DNA of 64,000 bases from CAMDHY01 sp046156265. Lineage in GTDB: Bacteria > Pseudomonadota > Alphaproteobacteria > Rhizobiales > Segnochrobactraceae. The notes under the pieces are model-generated. The model was not told the origin of the DNA, did not search any database, and saw nothing but the letters and a program-made list of their open reading frames with translations. Position numbers and translations under genes: made by a program. This document shows positions 34,063 through 44,702 of this stretch, in pieces. The DNA lies in assembly GCF_046156265.1 (NCBI RefSeq), contig NZ_JAWDIR010000011.1, positions 1,116,001-1,180,000 on the forward strand, in the 5' to 3' direction. The stretch's first letter is position 1; each line of letters begins with the position of its first letter.

Positions 34063-34246
34063 GGAGCACTCTTCCTCGGGTGAAGGCGGCAAAGTTGGGG
34101 CCGGCGCACCCTTAGCCGATCAATTCAGTGTTTTCACCCATCCCCGAACAGTGAAGCCCCGCGAAAGCCCGGCCATGCTACGCATCGGACCGGGACGGGG
34201 GCGCATGGCCGGACGCTGTCCGGTCACTCGGAGAGGGGCGATCTCC

Positions 34247-35605
34247 ATGGCACTCGAAGAGGCGGCCGCGCGGCAGGCGCGGATCGCATTTCAACGCTTC
34301 GGCCTCGGCCCGAAGCCCGGCGGTCCGCAGCGTATCGGCGAAGACGCAAAGGCGGCGGTGCTCGACGAACTGTCGCGGCCGCAATCAGCCTTGATCACCT
34401 CCGGCGCGTTGCCGAACTACCGCAAGGCGTGCGCCGTCAGCCAGCGTGACTTCGACCGGCCCTACGAGGTCTTCCATCAGGAGCGGCGGGCGCGGCTCGT
34501 GCAGGCGCTGAAGCCGGAGATCGGCCTGCTCGAGCGGCTGGTGACCTTCTGGAGCAACCACTTCTCGATGACGGTGTGGAAGGATCAGGTGATCCTCGGC
34601 ACCATCGGCCAGCTCGAGCGCGACGTCATCCGCCCGAACGTGCTCGGCTCCTTCACCGACATGCTGCTCGGCGTCATGCGCCACCCGGCGATGATCGCCT
34701 ACCTCGACAACGACGATTCGATCGGCCCGCGCTCGCCGATCGGCAAGTCGTGGGGCGCCGGCTTCAACGAGAACCTCGCCCGCGAGGTGCTCGAATTGCA
34801 CACGATGGGCGCCGGCAGCGGCTACACGGAAGGCGACGTCACGGCGTTCGCCCGCATCCTGACCGGCTGGTCCTACGTGCGCGGGTGGGAGGCCGACAAC
34901 GAGTGGAACGGCGGTAATGACGAGAACCGCGGCCAGTTCATCTTCCGGGCCGACTGGCATGAGCCGGGCGGCATCGAGCTGATGGGCAAGCGCTATCCGG
35001 CGTCCGGCCAGGAGCAGGGCGAGGCGGTGATGCGCGACCTCGCCGTGCATCCGAAGACAGCTGAGCACCTCGCCTTCAAGCTCGTCCTGCACTTCCTCAC
35101 CGACGAGCCGACCGAGGCGATGGTGGCGCCCGTCGCCGACGCGTTCCTCTCCTCGGGCGGTGATCTCGGGGCGACGACGCGGGCGCTCGTCGAGCTGCCG
35201 GAGGCGTGGTCGCTGCCGCTGAAGAAGCTGCGGACCCCCTACGAGCTCGCCCTCGCGCAGTACCGTGCCACCGGTACGGATGTCCCCAACAACGACGACA
35301 TCTGGACCTTCACCGAGCCGATGCAGGCCCTCGACAACCTGCCGTGGGAGTATGGCCCGCCCGATGGCTATCCCGACGAGACGGCGGCGTGGCTGAACCC
35401 GGATGCGATGCGCGTCCGGCTCGATACATCGCTCCTGTTCGTCGACATGTTCCGGAAGGACGACTGGCCCGTGGCGGGCGACCTTGCGCGCGACCTCTTC
35501 GACAGCGCGCTGTCGCAGCCCTCGAAGGTCGCGCTGCGCAAGCCGGCGGACAATCGCGCGGCGATGACGCTCCTGTTGATGCTGCCCGAATTCCAGCGGA
35601 GGTGA
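34247..35605 (+). CDS. DUF1800 family protein
   Basis: A 452-aa DUF1800 protein: IAFQRFGLGPKPG at the N terminus, LVTFWSNHFSM in the first third, and NENLAREVLELHTMGAGSGYTEGDV, the most conserved motif. It pairs with a DUF1501 gene three bases downstream, the usual arrangement for this widespread but functionally unassigned pair. No signal peptide is apparent at the chosen ATG (34247, RBS GAGAGGGG); partners are often exported by Tat, and this protein may ride along with the DUF1501 partner. Role unknown. Confidence 0.9.
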   Translation: MALEEAAARQARIAFQRFGLGPKPGGPQRIGEDAKAAVLDELSRPQSALITSGALPNYRKACAVSQRDFDRPYEVFHQERRARLVQALKPEIGLLERLVTFWSNHFSMTVWKDQVILGTIGQLERDVIRPNVLGSFTDMLLGVMRHPAMIAYLDNDDSIGPRSPIGKSWGAGFNENLAREVLELHTMGAGSGYTEGDVTAFARILTGWSYVRGWEADNEWNGGNDENRGQFIFRADWHEPGGIELMGKRYPASGQEQGEAVMRDLAVHPKTAEHLAFKLVLHFLTDEPTEAMVAPVADAFLSSGGDLGATTRALVELPEAWSLPLKKLRTPYELALAQYRATGTDVPNNDDIWTFTEPMQALDNLPWEYGPPDGYPDETAAWLNPDAMRVRLDTSLLFVDMFRKDDWPVAGDLARDLFDSALSQPSKVALRKPADNRAAMTLLLMLPEFQRR

Positions 35606-35607
35606 CG

Positions 35608-36957
35608 ATGCGCGATCCGAACGATCTGCGGCGCGCCGCAGCCGAGGGCTGCGCCGAGTCGCGCCTGCTCATCACCCGCCGCGCCATGCTGGGGGTCACC
35701 GCCGGCCTGTTCTCGGCCGCCTATCTGCCACGCGACGCGATGGCCGCGGACGGCGACGCCCGACTGCTCGTGGTGGTGCTGCGCGGCGGCACCGACGGGC
35801 TCTCGGTGGTGGTGCCGACCGGCGACCGCGATTACGCGCGGCTGCGCGGGGACATCGCCATCCCGACGTCGGCGACGATCAAGCTCGACAGCGATTTCGG
35901 CCTGCATCCGGCGATGAAGACCTTCGGCAAGCTGTTCGGCAGGAACGAGGCGGCCGTCGTGCACGCCACCTGCGTGCCGCTGCGCAACCGCTCGCACTTC
36001 GACTGCCAGGACAATCTCGAGAACGGCCTGCCAGGCGTCGGCGCGGTCAACTCGACCGGCTGGCTCAACCGTCTGCTGTCGGCGCTGCCGAGCGGCGATC
36101 CGGTGGTGAAGCGCGGCGCCATCCAGGTCGGCGAGGCGCCGCTCATCCTGCGCGGTCCGGCGCCGGTGCTCGGCTGGTCGCCGACGTGGTTCACGCCCGC
36201 CGGCCGCGACATCCGCCGGCCGCTGCTCTCCGTCTACGAGGAGGTCGACCGCCCGCTCTACTCGGCGCTCACCCGCGGCATCGAGGCGAACAATCTCGCC
36301 TTGAAGGCGGACGCCTCCGACGATGCGGACGTCAGTGCGCTCCGCAAGGGCTTCCGCGGCGCGGGCCACCTGCTCGCCGAGGCGAACGGGCCGCGCATCG
36401 CGGTCCTCTCCGTCGGCAACTGGGACACCCACTCCGGCCAGGGGGGCACCGAAGGCTTCCTCGCCGACCGTCTGGCGGAACTCGACGAGGCGATCGCCGA
36501 CTTCCGCAAGGCGGTCGGTTCCGCATGGAAGAAGACGGTGGTGATCTGCGCCACCGAGTTCGGCCGCACGGCGCGCGTCAATGGCGACGGCGGCACCGAC
36601 CACGGCGTCGGCACCGTCGCGCTGCTTGCCGGTGGCGCGGTGGCCGGCGGCAAGGTCTATGGCGACTGGCCGGGGCTGGCGCCGAGCAAGCTCTTCGAGG
36701 ACAGCGACTTGCGCGCCACGACGGACCTCAGGGCCGTCTTCAAGGGCGTGCTGCGGGGCCACCTCGACGTGCCCGCCGGCATGCTCGACAAGTCGATCTT
36801 CCCGGAGTCCGCCAAGATCGCGCCGCTGACGACCCTCGTCGCCGGCGGCGACCGGGAGCGGGTGTCGAGTGCGGCGGACACCGGTCGCCCGGTTCGCCAG
36901 CGCCCGCTGCCGCCGATAGCGCGCTACCGGGCGAAACAGGCCGGCGCTTCGCTCTGA
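35608..36957 (+). CDS. Tat-exported DUF1501 family protein
   Basis: A 449-aa DUF1501 (sulfatase-like fold) protein. The N terminus contains a twin-arginine signal ITRRAMLGVTAGLF with cleavage near DAMAA (about residue 42). The body begins LLVVVLRGGTDGLSVVVP, has RSHFDCQDNLENG, LSVGNWDTHSGQGG and ICATEFGRTARVNGDGGTDHG, all diagnostic of DUF1501. It sits two bases after the DUF1800 stop with RBS GGAGGTGA, so the two are translated together. Alkaline-phosphatase-like metal residues (D, H, T) seem conserved, but substrate is unknown. Confidence 0.92.
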   Translation: MRDPNDLRRAAAEGCAESRLLITRRAMLGVTAGLFSAAYLPRDAMAADGDARLLVVVLRGGTDGLSVVVPTGDRDYARLRGDIAIPTSATIKLDSDFGLHPAMKTFGKLFGRNEAAVVHATCVPLRNRSHFDCQDNLENGLPGVGAVNSTGWLNRLLSALPSGDPVVKRGAIQVGEAPLILRGPAPVLGWSPTWFTPAGRDIRRPLLSVYEEVDRPLYSALTRGIEANNLALKADASDDADVSALRKGFRGAGHLLAEANGPRIAVLSVGNWDTHSGQGGTEGFLADRLAELDEAIADFRKAVGSAWKKTVVICATEFGRTARVNGDGGTDHGVGTVALLAGGAVAGGKVYGDWPGLAPSKLFEDSDLRATTDLRAVFKGVLRGHLDVPAGMLDKSIFPESAKIAPLTTLVAGGDRERVSSAADTGRPVRQRPLPPIARYRAKQAGASL

Positions 36958-36977
36958 GGGCAGCCGCTGAGGGCAGG

Positions 36978-37002
36978 GCGCCCCGCCTTGCGGGTGGGGC
37001 GC
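36978..37002. terminator. Bidirectional terminator hairpin
   Basis: GCGCCCCGCC pairs with GGTGGGGCGC (one G-T wobble) around a 5-base loop, in the 45-base gap between the convergent DUF1501 and dapB genes. No T run is present. Confidence 0.45.
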
Positions 37003-37806
37003 TCAGTCGAGGAGCGCGTCGAGGCCGCGTGTGAGGCCGGAGCGCGTGCCGACCTTTCGAGCCGCGAGCAGCGTGCCAGCGACATAGGGCAAGGCGGACG
37101 AACCGGCGTCGTGGCGGATCGTCAGCCGCTCGTCCGGCGCGCCGAACACCGCCTCGCAGGACAGCACGAACGACGGCAGCCTGAGCGAATGCACCTGCAC
37201 CGGCGTCGGCTGGCCGACGGCCGCGCCGCGCGTCGCCGGCAGGCCGGAGAGCTCCGCGACGGGCTTCGAGGTCGGGGCCTGCCGCACGGCCGCCAGCATC
37301 TCGGCGAGCTCGCGGGCTGTGCCCGACGGCGTATCGGGCTTCTTGGCGGAGGCGTAGTCGATGATCTCGACGTCGGCGACGTACTTGGCCGCCTCCAGCG
37401 TGAACCGCCGCAGCAGCGTCGCCGTGATCGAGAAGTTGCCGGCCGCGACGACGCCACGACCGAGCGTCACCGCGGCGTCGTGGATCTCGGCATAGTCGTC
37501 GGCGCCGAGGCCGGAGGTGCCGACGACGACGTGGCGGCCGGCGGCGAGCGCGGCGAGTACGTGGCCCTTGACGACGTTCGGCTTCGAGTAGTCGACGACG
37601 ACGTCGGACGGCGCCTCCAGCGCCTCGTCCAGCGTCGCGACGATGCGCACGCCGACGGGGTCGAGCCCGGCCGCCTCGCCGGCGTCGCGGCCGGCGGCGG
37701 AGCGCGCGACGGCGGCGGCGAGCGTCAGGTCGCCGGCGGTGGTGATCGCCGCCACCAGCGCCTTGCCGACCCAGCCGGTCGCGCCGACCAGGGTGATGCG
37801 GACCAT
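37003..37806 (-). CDS. dapB: Dihydrodipicolinate reductase-like protein (divergent DapB)
   Basis: A 267-aa NAD(P)H-dependent reductase of the DapB family, the second committed enzyme of lysine/diaminopimelate synthesis. The Rossmann loop is GATGWVGKAL instead of the usual GxxGRMG. The substrate lysine motif is AKKPDTPSGTARELAE, corresponding to KxDAPSGTA, and FVLSCEAVFGAPDERLTIRHDA corresponds to the GExHxVxFxGxxExxxxxHxA region with the His changed. It is a divergent member, so either a second DapB-like enzyme acting on another substrate or the main DapB of this lineage. It stands alone between hairpin and gcdH. Confidence 0.8.
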   Translation of the reverse strand: MVRITLVGATGWVGKALVAAITTAGDLTLAAAVARSAAGRDAGEAAGLDPVGVRIVATLDEALEAPSDVVVDYSKPNVVKGHVLAALAAGRHVVVGTSGLGADDYAEIHDAAVTLGRGVVAAGNFSITATLLRRFTLEAAKYVADVEIIDYASAKKPDTPSGTARELAEMLAAVRQAPTSKPVAELSGLPATRGAAVGQPTPVQVHSLRLPSFVLSCEAVFGAPDERLTIRHDAGSSALPYVAGTLLAARKVGTRSGLTRGLDALLD

Positions 37807-37858
37807 GATCGGCTCCTTGCTCTGGTTTGCCGGCTAGCTGTTCAGATCAACGGCTCTC

Positions 37859-39079
<1,221 letters not shown>

Positions 39080-39304
39080 CGAACGGATTCCTCGAAACAG
39101 GCTGGCACGGCGGACGTGACGATCAGCCGGCACATTCGCGCAAGGTGCCGGTGTGAGCAAGGTTCGCGCTTGCGCTCGGGCACAGCACGACCGACCTTGT
39201 CGCCCGCGGCGCGGGAACTGCGCCGTGCCGCGGGTCTTATCGCAAGATGGGGCCGTCCGTCGCGAAGCCAAGGTCGCGGCACAGAGACCCGGCCGGGAGG
39301 GGCC

Positions 39305-40264
39305 ATGCAGCCGACCAAGTCCGTCGTCGCCGACATCGGGGGCACCAACGCCCGTTTCGCCTGGCTCGACGCCGCAGGGCAACCCTTCGGGGTCAAGGTC
39401 CTGCCGGTGCGGGACTATCTCGGCATCGCCGAGGCATTTCTCGCCTTTACCGGAGGCGTTCCGGTCGAGCAGGCCTCCGTCGCGGTCGCCTGTCCGGTGA
39501 ACGAGGACCTGATCAAGCTCACCAACTCGCCGTGGGTGTTTTCCAAGAGCGCCACCAAGGAGCGCCTCGCGCTCGCCCGCTTCGACGTCATCAACGACTT
39601 CACCGCCCAGGCTCTGGCGCTGCCGCGGCTGACCGGCGCCGACATCGTGCCCGTCGGCCCGGCGATGCCGGTGCGCGCGACCGAGCCGCTGGCCGTCGTC
39701 GGTCCCGGCACCGGCCTCGGCGTCGGCGGCCTGCTGCCGATCGGGCCGGGTCGCTGGGTGCCGATCTCGGGGGAGGGCGGCCACGTCTCCTTCGGCCCGG
39801 TCGATGCGCTGGAGCGCGAGGTGCTGTCCCGCCTGTCGCAGCGCTACGATCGCGTCTCGACCGAACGCATCCTGTCCGGCGCCGGCCTCGTGCTGCTCCA
39901 CCAGACGCTGGAAGAGATCGAGGGCCGCCCCGACGACGGGCTGACCGACGCCGCGGCGATCACCGCCGCCGGCCTCGCCGCCGACGGTCCGGCCCGGGCC
40001 ACGCTGCTCCGCTTCCTGGCGATCCTCGGCTCCGTCGCCGGCGACGTGGCGCTGACGCTGGGCGCCACCGGCGGCACCTTCATCGGCGGCGGCATCACGC
40101 CGCGCCTCTTGCCGCTCGTGCCGGAAAGCCAGCTCTTGTCCCGCTTCCACGACAAGGGCCGCGTCGGCCGCATGCTGAAGGACGCCCCCCTCAACGTCGT
40201 CGTCGCCCCCTGGGCGGCGTTGCACGGCGCGGCGGCGCGGCTCGACCATCCCGCGCCGGGATGA
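39305..40264 (+). CDS. glk: Glucokinase
   Basis: ATP-dependent phosphorylation of glucose. The 319-aa protein is a hexokinase/actin-fold Glk: phosphate-1 motif VVADIGGTNARFA at the N terminus, VINDFTAQALALP with the catalytic Asp, VVGPGTGLGVGGLLP for phosphate 2, EGGHVSFGP with the substrate Glu-His, and adenosine site GGTFIGGGITPR. The ATG at 39305 follows GGGAGGGGCC. It is divergent from gcdH across 225 bases that show no clear regulatory site. Confidence 0.95.
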   Translation: MQPTKSVVADIGGTNARFAWLDAAGQPFGVKVLPVRDYLGIAEAFLAFTGGVPVEQASVAVACPVNEDLIKLTNSPWVFSKSATKERLALARFDVINDFTAQALALPRLTGADIVPVGPAMPVRATEPLAVVGPGTGLGVGGLLPIGPGRWVPISGEGGHVSFGPVDALEREVLSRLSQRYDRVSTERILSGAGLVLLHQTLEEIEGRPDDGLTDAAAITAAGLAADGPARATLLRFLAILGSVAGDVALTLGATGGTFIGGGITPRLLPLVPESQLLSRFHDKGRVGRMLKDAPLNVVVAPWAALHGAAARLDHPAPG

Positions 40265-40291
40265 GGCGGAGCGGCGCGACTGCGCCGCCAC

Positions 40292-42004
40292 TCAGAGCGG
40301 CAGGCGGAAGTGCAGTTCGTGCAGGCCGCGGACCGACCGCGTCACCAGCACCGGAGACAGGCGCTGGATGAGGTAGCCCGCGAGCGACCGCGTGAGGTCG
40401 GGATTGTCGACCAGGTCCTCCGCCGAGGGGGGCGCGCCCGATAGCTCCGGCAATGTCCCCACATAGCGGACGATCACCTCGAAGAAGAGGTCGTCGTAGC
40501 GCGTCTCGACCTCGATCTCGGGCCTCGCAGGATCGACGAGGCCGTCTCCGAGGAGCTCGATCGCCTGCCAGGCGACATGAGCGCCACGATGGACGACGTC
40601 GTGGCGCGCCCCCCAGCGGCGCCCCTCCGCCTCGAGGAAGCGGGCCACGTCGTCGTGCGAGGCGGAGGCCGAATCGAAGCGGCGGGTGACGCGCTGGGCG
40701 GCACCGATGCGAAACAGCGCCAGCAGGCCGACCGCCACCAGCACCGAAACGGCGAAGGCAGAGAACGTCACGGGACGCAGTTCGGGCAGGCGCGCGTCGA
40801 GCAGCGCGCGGATGGGTTCGTAGGCGATGGCGGTGACGAACCCGATCCCGATCGCCAGCACCTTGCGCCCGTCGAGCATGCGCGATCCGACGAGCTGCAG
40901 CCCGGAGACGGTGGTGAAGGCGGACAGAAAGAGGAAGAGCGCGCCGGTGACGCCGGACGGCAGCATCAGCCAGAAGCCGATCACCTTCGGCAGCACTGCG
41001 GCGAGCGCGAGGAAACCTCCCGTCCAGAACGCCAGCGCCCGGCTGGTGCAGCCGGAGGCAGCGGCGAGCATCACGGCGCCACCGGAGGCGACCATCGGCA
41101 GCGCGTTCATCATCGATCCGACCAGGTGGACGACGCCCTCGGCGCGGACACCGCGGGAAATCGAGACGAGGTCCGGCGACTTCCAGTCGGCGTCGTTGTT
41201 GCGCTGGGCGATCGTCTGGACGCCGATGGAGGTCAACGCGAAGACGAAGCCGGTGACGGCGAACGGGATGATGGCGTGCTCGTCGAAGCCCCAGCCGAAG
41301 ACGGGCAACCGCGGCAGACCGAAGAGCGGCGCCGCATCGAACAGCGCCACGGCGCTCGGATCGAGCAGGCCGAACGCGGCGCTGGCGGCGAAGCCGACGC
41401 TCAGCCCGATCAGCGTCGTGAACAGCCGCAGCCGCGTGCGGACGTAGATGTGGAGGCCGACGAGGGTCGCGAGGGTGAGCCCCGAAATGGCGTAATGCAG
41501 GGTGGCCATGTGCTCCTGCGCCGGCCCATCGATGATGAGGATCAGCCCCTGCTGCCCGAGGCCGACGCCGATGAGGAAGATGGCGAGGCCAGCGATCTCG
41601 ACGGTGAAGATGCCGCGCAGCCGAACGATCACGAAGCTGAACAGCACCTGCGTCAGGCCCGCCACCGCCACCATGCTGAAGCTCTGACCGGGATTGAGGC
41701 CTTCGTGGCTGGCGAACAGCAGCGCCGGGATCGCCGCGGTGGTGCACTGGAGCGGGTAGAACAGTCCGGCCCCGAGGCCGAAGCGGCCGATGCCTTGCAG
41801 CAGCACGGCCATGGCGGCGGCCAGCAGCGTCGCGCTGGAGAGGTGCAGGAACACCTCCGTGCTCAGCCCGAGATTGGCCATCGCGAGGCCCGGGACGCCG
41901 AGCAGCGCCGTCAGGAAGGCGAGCTGCTGCAAGGCGACGAACACCGCCACACGCGGCGGAGGCAGGTCGTTGAAGCCGTAGACCAGCCCTTCGGGCTTGC
42001 GCAT
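40292..42004 (-). CDS. NCS2 (xanthine/uracil) permease with soluble C-terminal domain
   Basis: A 570-aa protein. Residues 1-440 hold about 12-14 membrane helices of the NCS2/UraA fold, with the transport motif region VASGGAVMLAAASGCTSR and GVQTIAQRNNDA. The last ~130 residues (FLEAEGRRWGARHDVVHRGA through GYLIQRLSPVLVTRSV) form a charged soluble domain not present in UapA or UraA. Its pattern reminds me of HATPase/anti-sigma-like folds, but without a visible complete ATP motif. A fused regulatory domain is inferred. The gene starts four bases after the carbonic anhydrase stop, so they are probably co-transcribed. The transported base is unknown. Confidence 0.82.
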   Translation of the reverse strand: MRKPEGLVYGFNDLPPPRVAVFVALQQLAFLTALLGVPGLAMANLGLSTEVFLHLSSATLLAAAMAVLLQGIGRFGLGAGLFYPLQCTTAAIPALLFASHEGLNPGQSFSMVAVAGLTQVLFSFVIVRLRGIFTVEIAGLAIFLIGVGLGQQGLILIIDGPAQEHMATLHYAISGLTLATLVGLHIYVRTRLRLFTTLIGLSVGFAASAAFGLLDPSAVALFDAAPLFGLPRLPVFGWGFDEHAIIPFAVTGFVFALTSIGVQTIAQRNNDADWKSPDLVSISRGVRAEGVVHLVGSMMNALPMVASGGAVMLAAASGCTSRALAFWTGGFLALAAVLPKVIGFWLMLPSGVTGALFLFLSAFTTVSGLQLVGSRMLDGRKVLAIGIGFVTAIAYEPIRALLDARLPELRPVTFSAFAVSVLVAVGLLALFRIGAAQRVTRRFDSASASHDDVARFLEAEGRRWGARHDVVHRGAHVAWQAIELLGDGLVDPARPEIEVETRYDDLFFEVIVRYVGTLPELSGAPPSAEDLVDNPDLTRSLAGYLIQRLSPVLVTRSVRGLHELHFRLPL

Positions 42005-42008
42005 CGGC

Positions 42009-42719
42009 TCAGGTGACCGGCATGAGCGGCTGGCCGGGCGCGTCCGTCGCCCAGAGGTCGCCGGTGTCGAGGTCGAACCACCAGCCGTGCAGGACCAGCG
42101 TCCCCGCCTCGACGCGCTCGCGAACCCACGGATAGGTCATCAGGGAATCGAGCGAGCCCAGGACGGAAGCCCGCTCCGCGAGGAAGGGAACCTCCTTCAG
42201 GCGGTCGAGCGGCATTTCGCGACGGCCGTCCTCGGCGGTCGGATCGGCGACGTGGAGTCGGCTCGCCGCCAGCGCCGTCTCGACCCACGGGCCGATGAAG
42301 TCGCGGGGCGGCCGGTCGCCGCCGGCCGTCGCCAGCATCGCCCGGATGCCGCCGCAGTGGGCGTGGCCGAGGACGACGATGTGATCGACCTTGAGGTCGC
42401 GCACCGCATATTCGATGGCGGCACCGGTGCCGTGCAGGCCCTGATCCGGGGCGTAGGGCGGCACGAGATTGGCGACGTTCCGAACCACGAAAAGTTCACC
42501 CGGGCCGGCGCCGGAGAGGATCGCCGGGTCGACGCGCGAATCCGAGCACGAGATCATCAAGGTCGCCGGCTCCTGGCCTTCGGCCACGAGGCGGCGCATC
42601 AGCGCTGGCGCCTCCGCGTAGAAGCGCGATTTGAAACGGCGCACGCCCTCGACGAGATGACCGATGTCGCGGCAGGCGTGGTGCGGAGCGTCGCCGCCCC
42701 CGGATGGCTGATCTGTCAC
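42009..42719 (-). CDS. Beta-class carbonic anhydrase
   Basis: Interconverts CO2 and bicarbonate using zinc. The 236-aa protein shows the metal ligands C58, H119 and C122 (ISCSDSRVDP and VLGHAHCGG) and the D60-R62 dyad, plus VVRNVANLVPPY and HGTGAAIEYAV, all standard for beta-CA of the plant/E. coli CynT-type clade. No signal peptide, so cytoplasmic. It is followed four bases later by the NCS2 permease gene on the same strand; a CO2/bicarbonate link to purine catabolism is only a guess. Confidence 0.95.
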   Translation of the reverse strand: MTDQPSGGGDAPHHACRDIGHLVEGVRRFKSRFYAEAPALMRRLVAEGQEPATLMISCSDSRVDPAILSGAGPGELFVVRNVANLVPPYAPDQGLHGTGAAIEYAVRDLKVDHIVVLGHAHCGGIRAMLATAGGDRPPRDFIGPWVETALAASRLHVADPTAEDGRREMPLDRLKEVPFLAERASVLGSLDSLMTYPWVRERVEAGTLVLHGWWFDLDTGDLWATDAPGQPLMPVT

Positions 42720-42827
42720 GCGTTCCTCGCTCTCGTGGCAGGTCGAAGGCGGCCGTCTGCGCGGCGCTACCCTGCGTAGCGGAAAGTGGCGCGCAGGAAA
42801 AGTTTGACGAAACCGAAGAGCAGCCGG

Positions 42828-44702
42828 CTACTCCGCCGCCATCGCCTGTTCGTAGCTCGACGACAGCTCCAGCCACTCCTCCTCGGCCCGCGCGAGCGAG
42901 CGCACCGCGTCGGCGCGTTCCTTGGCGAGGCGGGTGCCGCGCTGCGGGTCGGCGGTGAAGGCGGCGGCATCGGCCATCGCGGCGTCGAGGCGGGCGATCG
43001 CCGCCTGCAGCTTTTCCACCTTCTTCTCGGCCTCGGAGATCTGCTTCTTCAGGGGCGCGAGCTGGCCGCGGCGGTCGGCGGAGGCCTTGCGGCGGGCCTG
43101 CGAGTTCTCGCCGTCGCGCCCGCCGCGGTTCTCGCGGGTGTTGCCGAGGACAAGGCGGCGGTAGTCCTCGAGGTCGCCGTCATAGGATCGCACGCCGCCA
43201 TCGGCGACGATCCACAGCCGGTCGGCGGTCGATTCGACGAGATGCCGGTCGTGGCTGATCAGGATGACGGCGCCCTCGAAGCCGTTCACCGCATCGACGA
43301 GCGCGGCGCGGCTGTCGACGTCGAGGTGGTTGGTCGGCTCGTCGAGGATCATCAGGTTGGCGCCACCGAGCGTCGCGAGCCCCATCAGCAGGCGCGCCTT
43401 CTCGCCGCCCGACAGGTCCTTGGCCGGCGTATCCATGCGGTTGGTCGGCAGGCCGAAGCGGTCAACGGTGCCGCGGATCTGCGATTCGCCGAGGTGCGGC
43501 AGCCGCGCCCGGACGTGCTCGACCGCCGACTGCGCCGGGATGAGGTCGTCGAGCTGGTGCTGGGCGAAGAAGGCGACGTTGAGCTTGGGCGCCCGCATCA
43601 TGTGGCCCGACAGCGGCGGCAGCCGGCCGCCGATCAGCTTGGCGAACGTCGACTTGCCGTTGCCGTTCGAGCCGAGCAGCGCGATGCGGTCGTCGTCGTC
43701 GATGCGGAGCGACAGCCGCGACAGCACCGGCTTGTCCGGGACGTAGCCGACCGAGACGCCGTCGAGCGTGATGATCGGCGGCGCGAGGATCGCAGTCGGC
43801 TTCGGGAAGTGGAACGGCCGGACGTTGTCCTCCACCACCGCGGAGATGGTCGCCATCTTTTCCAGCCGCTTCATCCGCGACTGCGCCTGGCGCGCCTTCG
43901 AGGCCTTGGCGCGGAAGCGGTCGACGAAGGCCTGCAGGTGCTTGCGCTCGGCGATCTGCTTCTCGCGCGACTTCATCTGCAGGGCCTGCGCCTCGAGACG
44001 CTGGCGCTCGAAACTGTCATAGCCGCCGCGATAGGAGACGAGCTTGCCCTGGTCGAGGTGGACGATGGTGTCGACGGCCTTGTTGAGGAGGTCGCGGTCG
44101 TGGCTGATCAGCACGACGGCGTGCGGATAGCGCGCGAGATAATTCTCGAGCCAGAGCGTGCCCTCGAGATCGAGATAGTTTGTCGGCTCGTCGAGGAGCA
44201 GCAGGTCCGGCGCCGAGAACAGCACGCCGGCGAGCGCCACCCGCATCCGCCAGCCGCCGGAAAACGACGAGCACGGCCGCGCCTGCGCCGCCGCGTCGAA
44301 GCCGAGGCCCGACAGGATCGCCGCCGCCCGCGCTTCCGCCGAATGGGACTCGATGTCGGCAAGCCGCACATGGATCTCGGAGATGCGGTCGGGGTCCGTC
44401 GCGGTCTCGGCTTCGGCGAGAAGCTCGGTGCGCTCCTTGTCGGCCTCCAGCACCACCTCGACGAGCGACTGCTCCGTTCCGGGCGCCTCCTGCGCGACCT
44501 GGCCGATGCGAACGCCGCGGTTGATCGAGATCTCGCCGCCGTCGGGGCTGATCTCGCCGGTGATCAGCCGGAACAGCGTCGTCTTGCCGGCGCCGTTGCG
44601 CCCGACGAAGCCGATCTTGGTGCGCGCGGGCACGAGCAGGCTCGCCTTGTCGAGCAGCGTGCGGCCGGCGATGCGATAGGTGAGGTCTGAGATCGTGAGC
44701 AT
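42828..44702 (-). CDS. ABC-F family ATP-binding protein
   Basis: A 624-aa soluble tandem ATPase of the ABC-F (Uup/EttA-like) group, which acts on ribosomes rather than in transport. The first domain has Walker A GRNGAGKTTLFRL (near 34) and LLLLDEPTNYLDL; the second has GSNGNGKSTFAKL and LMILDEPTNHLDV, each with an LSGG-type signature (CSSFSGGWRMRVA, DLSGGEKARLL). A basic linker lies between, and a C-terminal coiled coil (LKKQISEAEKKVEKLQAAI) with Uup-like basic tail. Antibiotic resistance cannot be inferred. Confidence 0.95.
   Translation of the reverse strand: MLTISDLTYRIAGRTLLDKASLLVPARTKIGFVGRNGAGKTTLFRLITGEISPDGGEISINRGVRIGQVAQEAPGTEQSLVEVVLEADKERTELLAEAETATDPDRISEIHVRLADIESHSAEARAAAILSGLGFDAAAQARPCSSFSGGWRMRVALAGVLFSAPDLLLLDEPTNYLDLEGTLWLENYLARYPHAVVLISHDRDLLNKAVDTIVHLDQGKLVSYRGGYDSFERQRLEAQALQMKSREKQIAERKHLQAFVDRFRAKASKARQAQSRMKRLEKMATISAVVEDNVRPFHFPKPTAILAPPIITLDGVSVGYVPDKPVLSRLSLRIDDDDRIALLGSNGNGKSTFAKLIGGRLPPLSGHMMRAPKLNVAFFAQHQLDDLIPAQSAVEHVRARLPHLGESQIRGTVDRFGLPTNRMDTPAKDLSGGEKARLLMGLATLGGANLMILDEPTNHLDVDSRAALVDAVNGFEGAVILISHDRHLVESTADRLWIVADGGVRSYDGDLEDYRRLVLGNTRENRGGRDGENSQARRKASADRRGQLAPLKKQISEAEKKVEKLQAAIARLDAAMADAAAFTADPQRGTRLAKERADAVRSLARAEEEWLELSSSYEQAMAAE

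Noticed and set aside
42786..44690. A 634-codon plus-strand frame opposite the ABC-F gene
   Set aside because: Antisense shadow of a gene with two complete ATPase domains.
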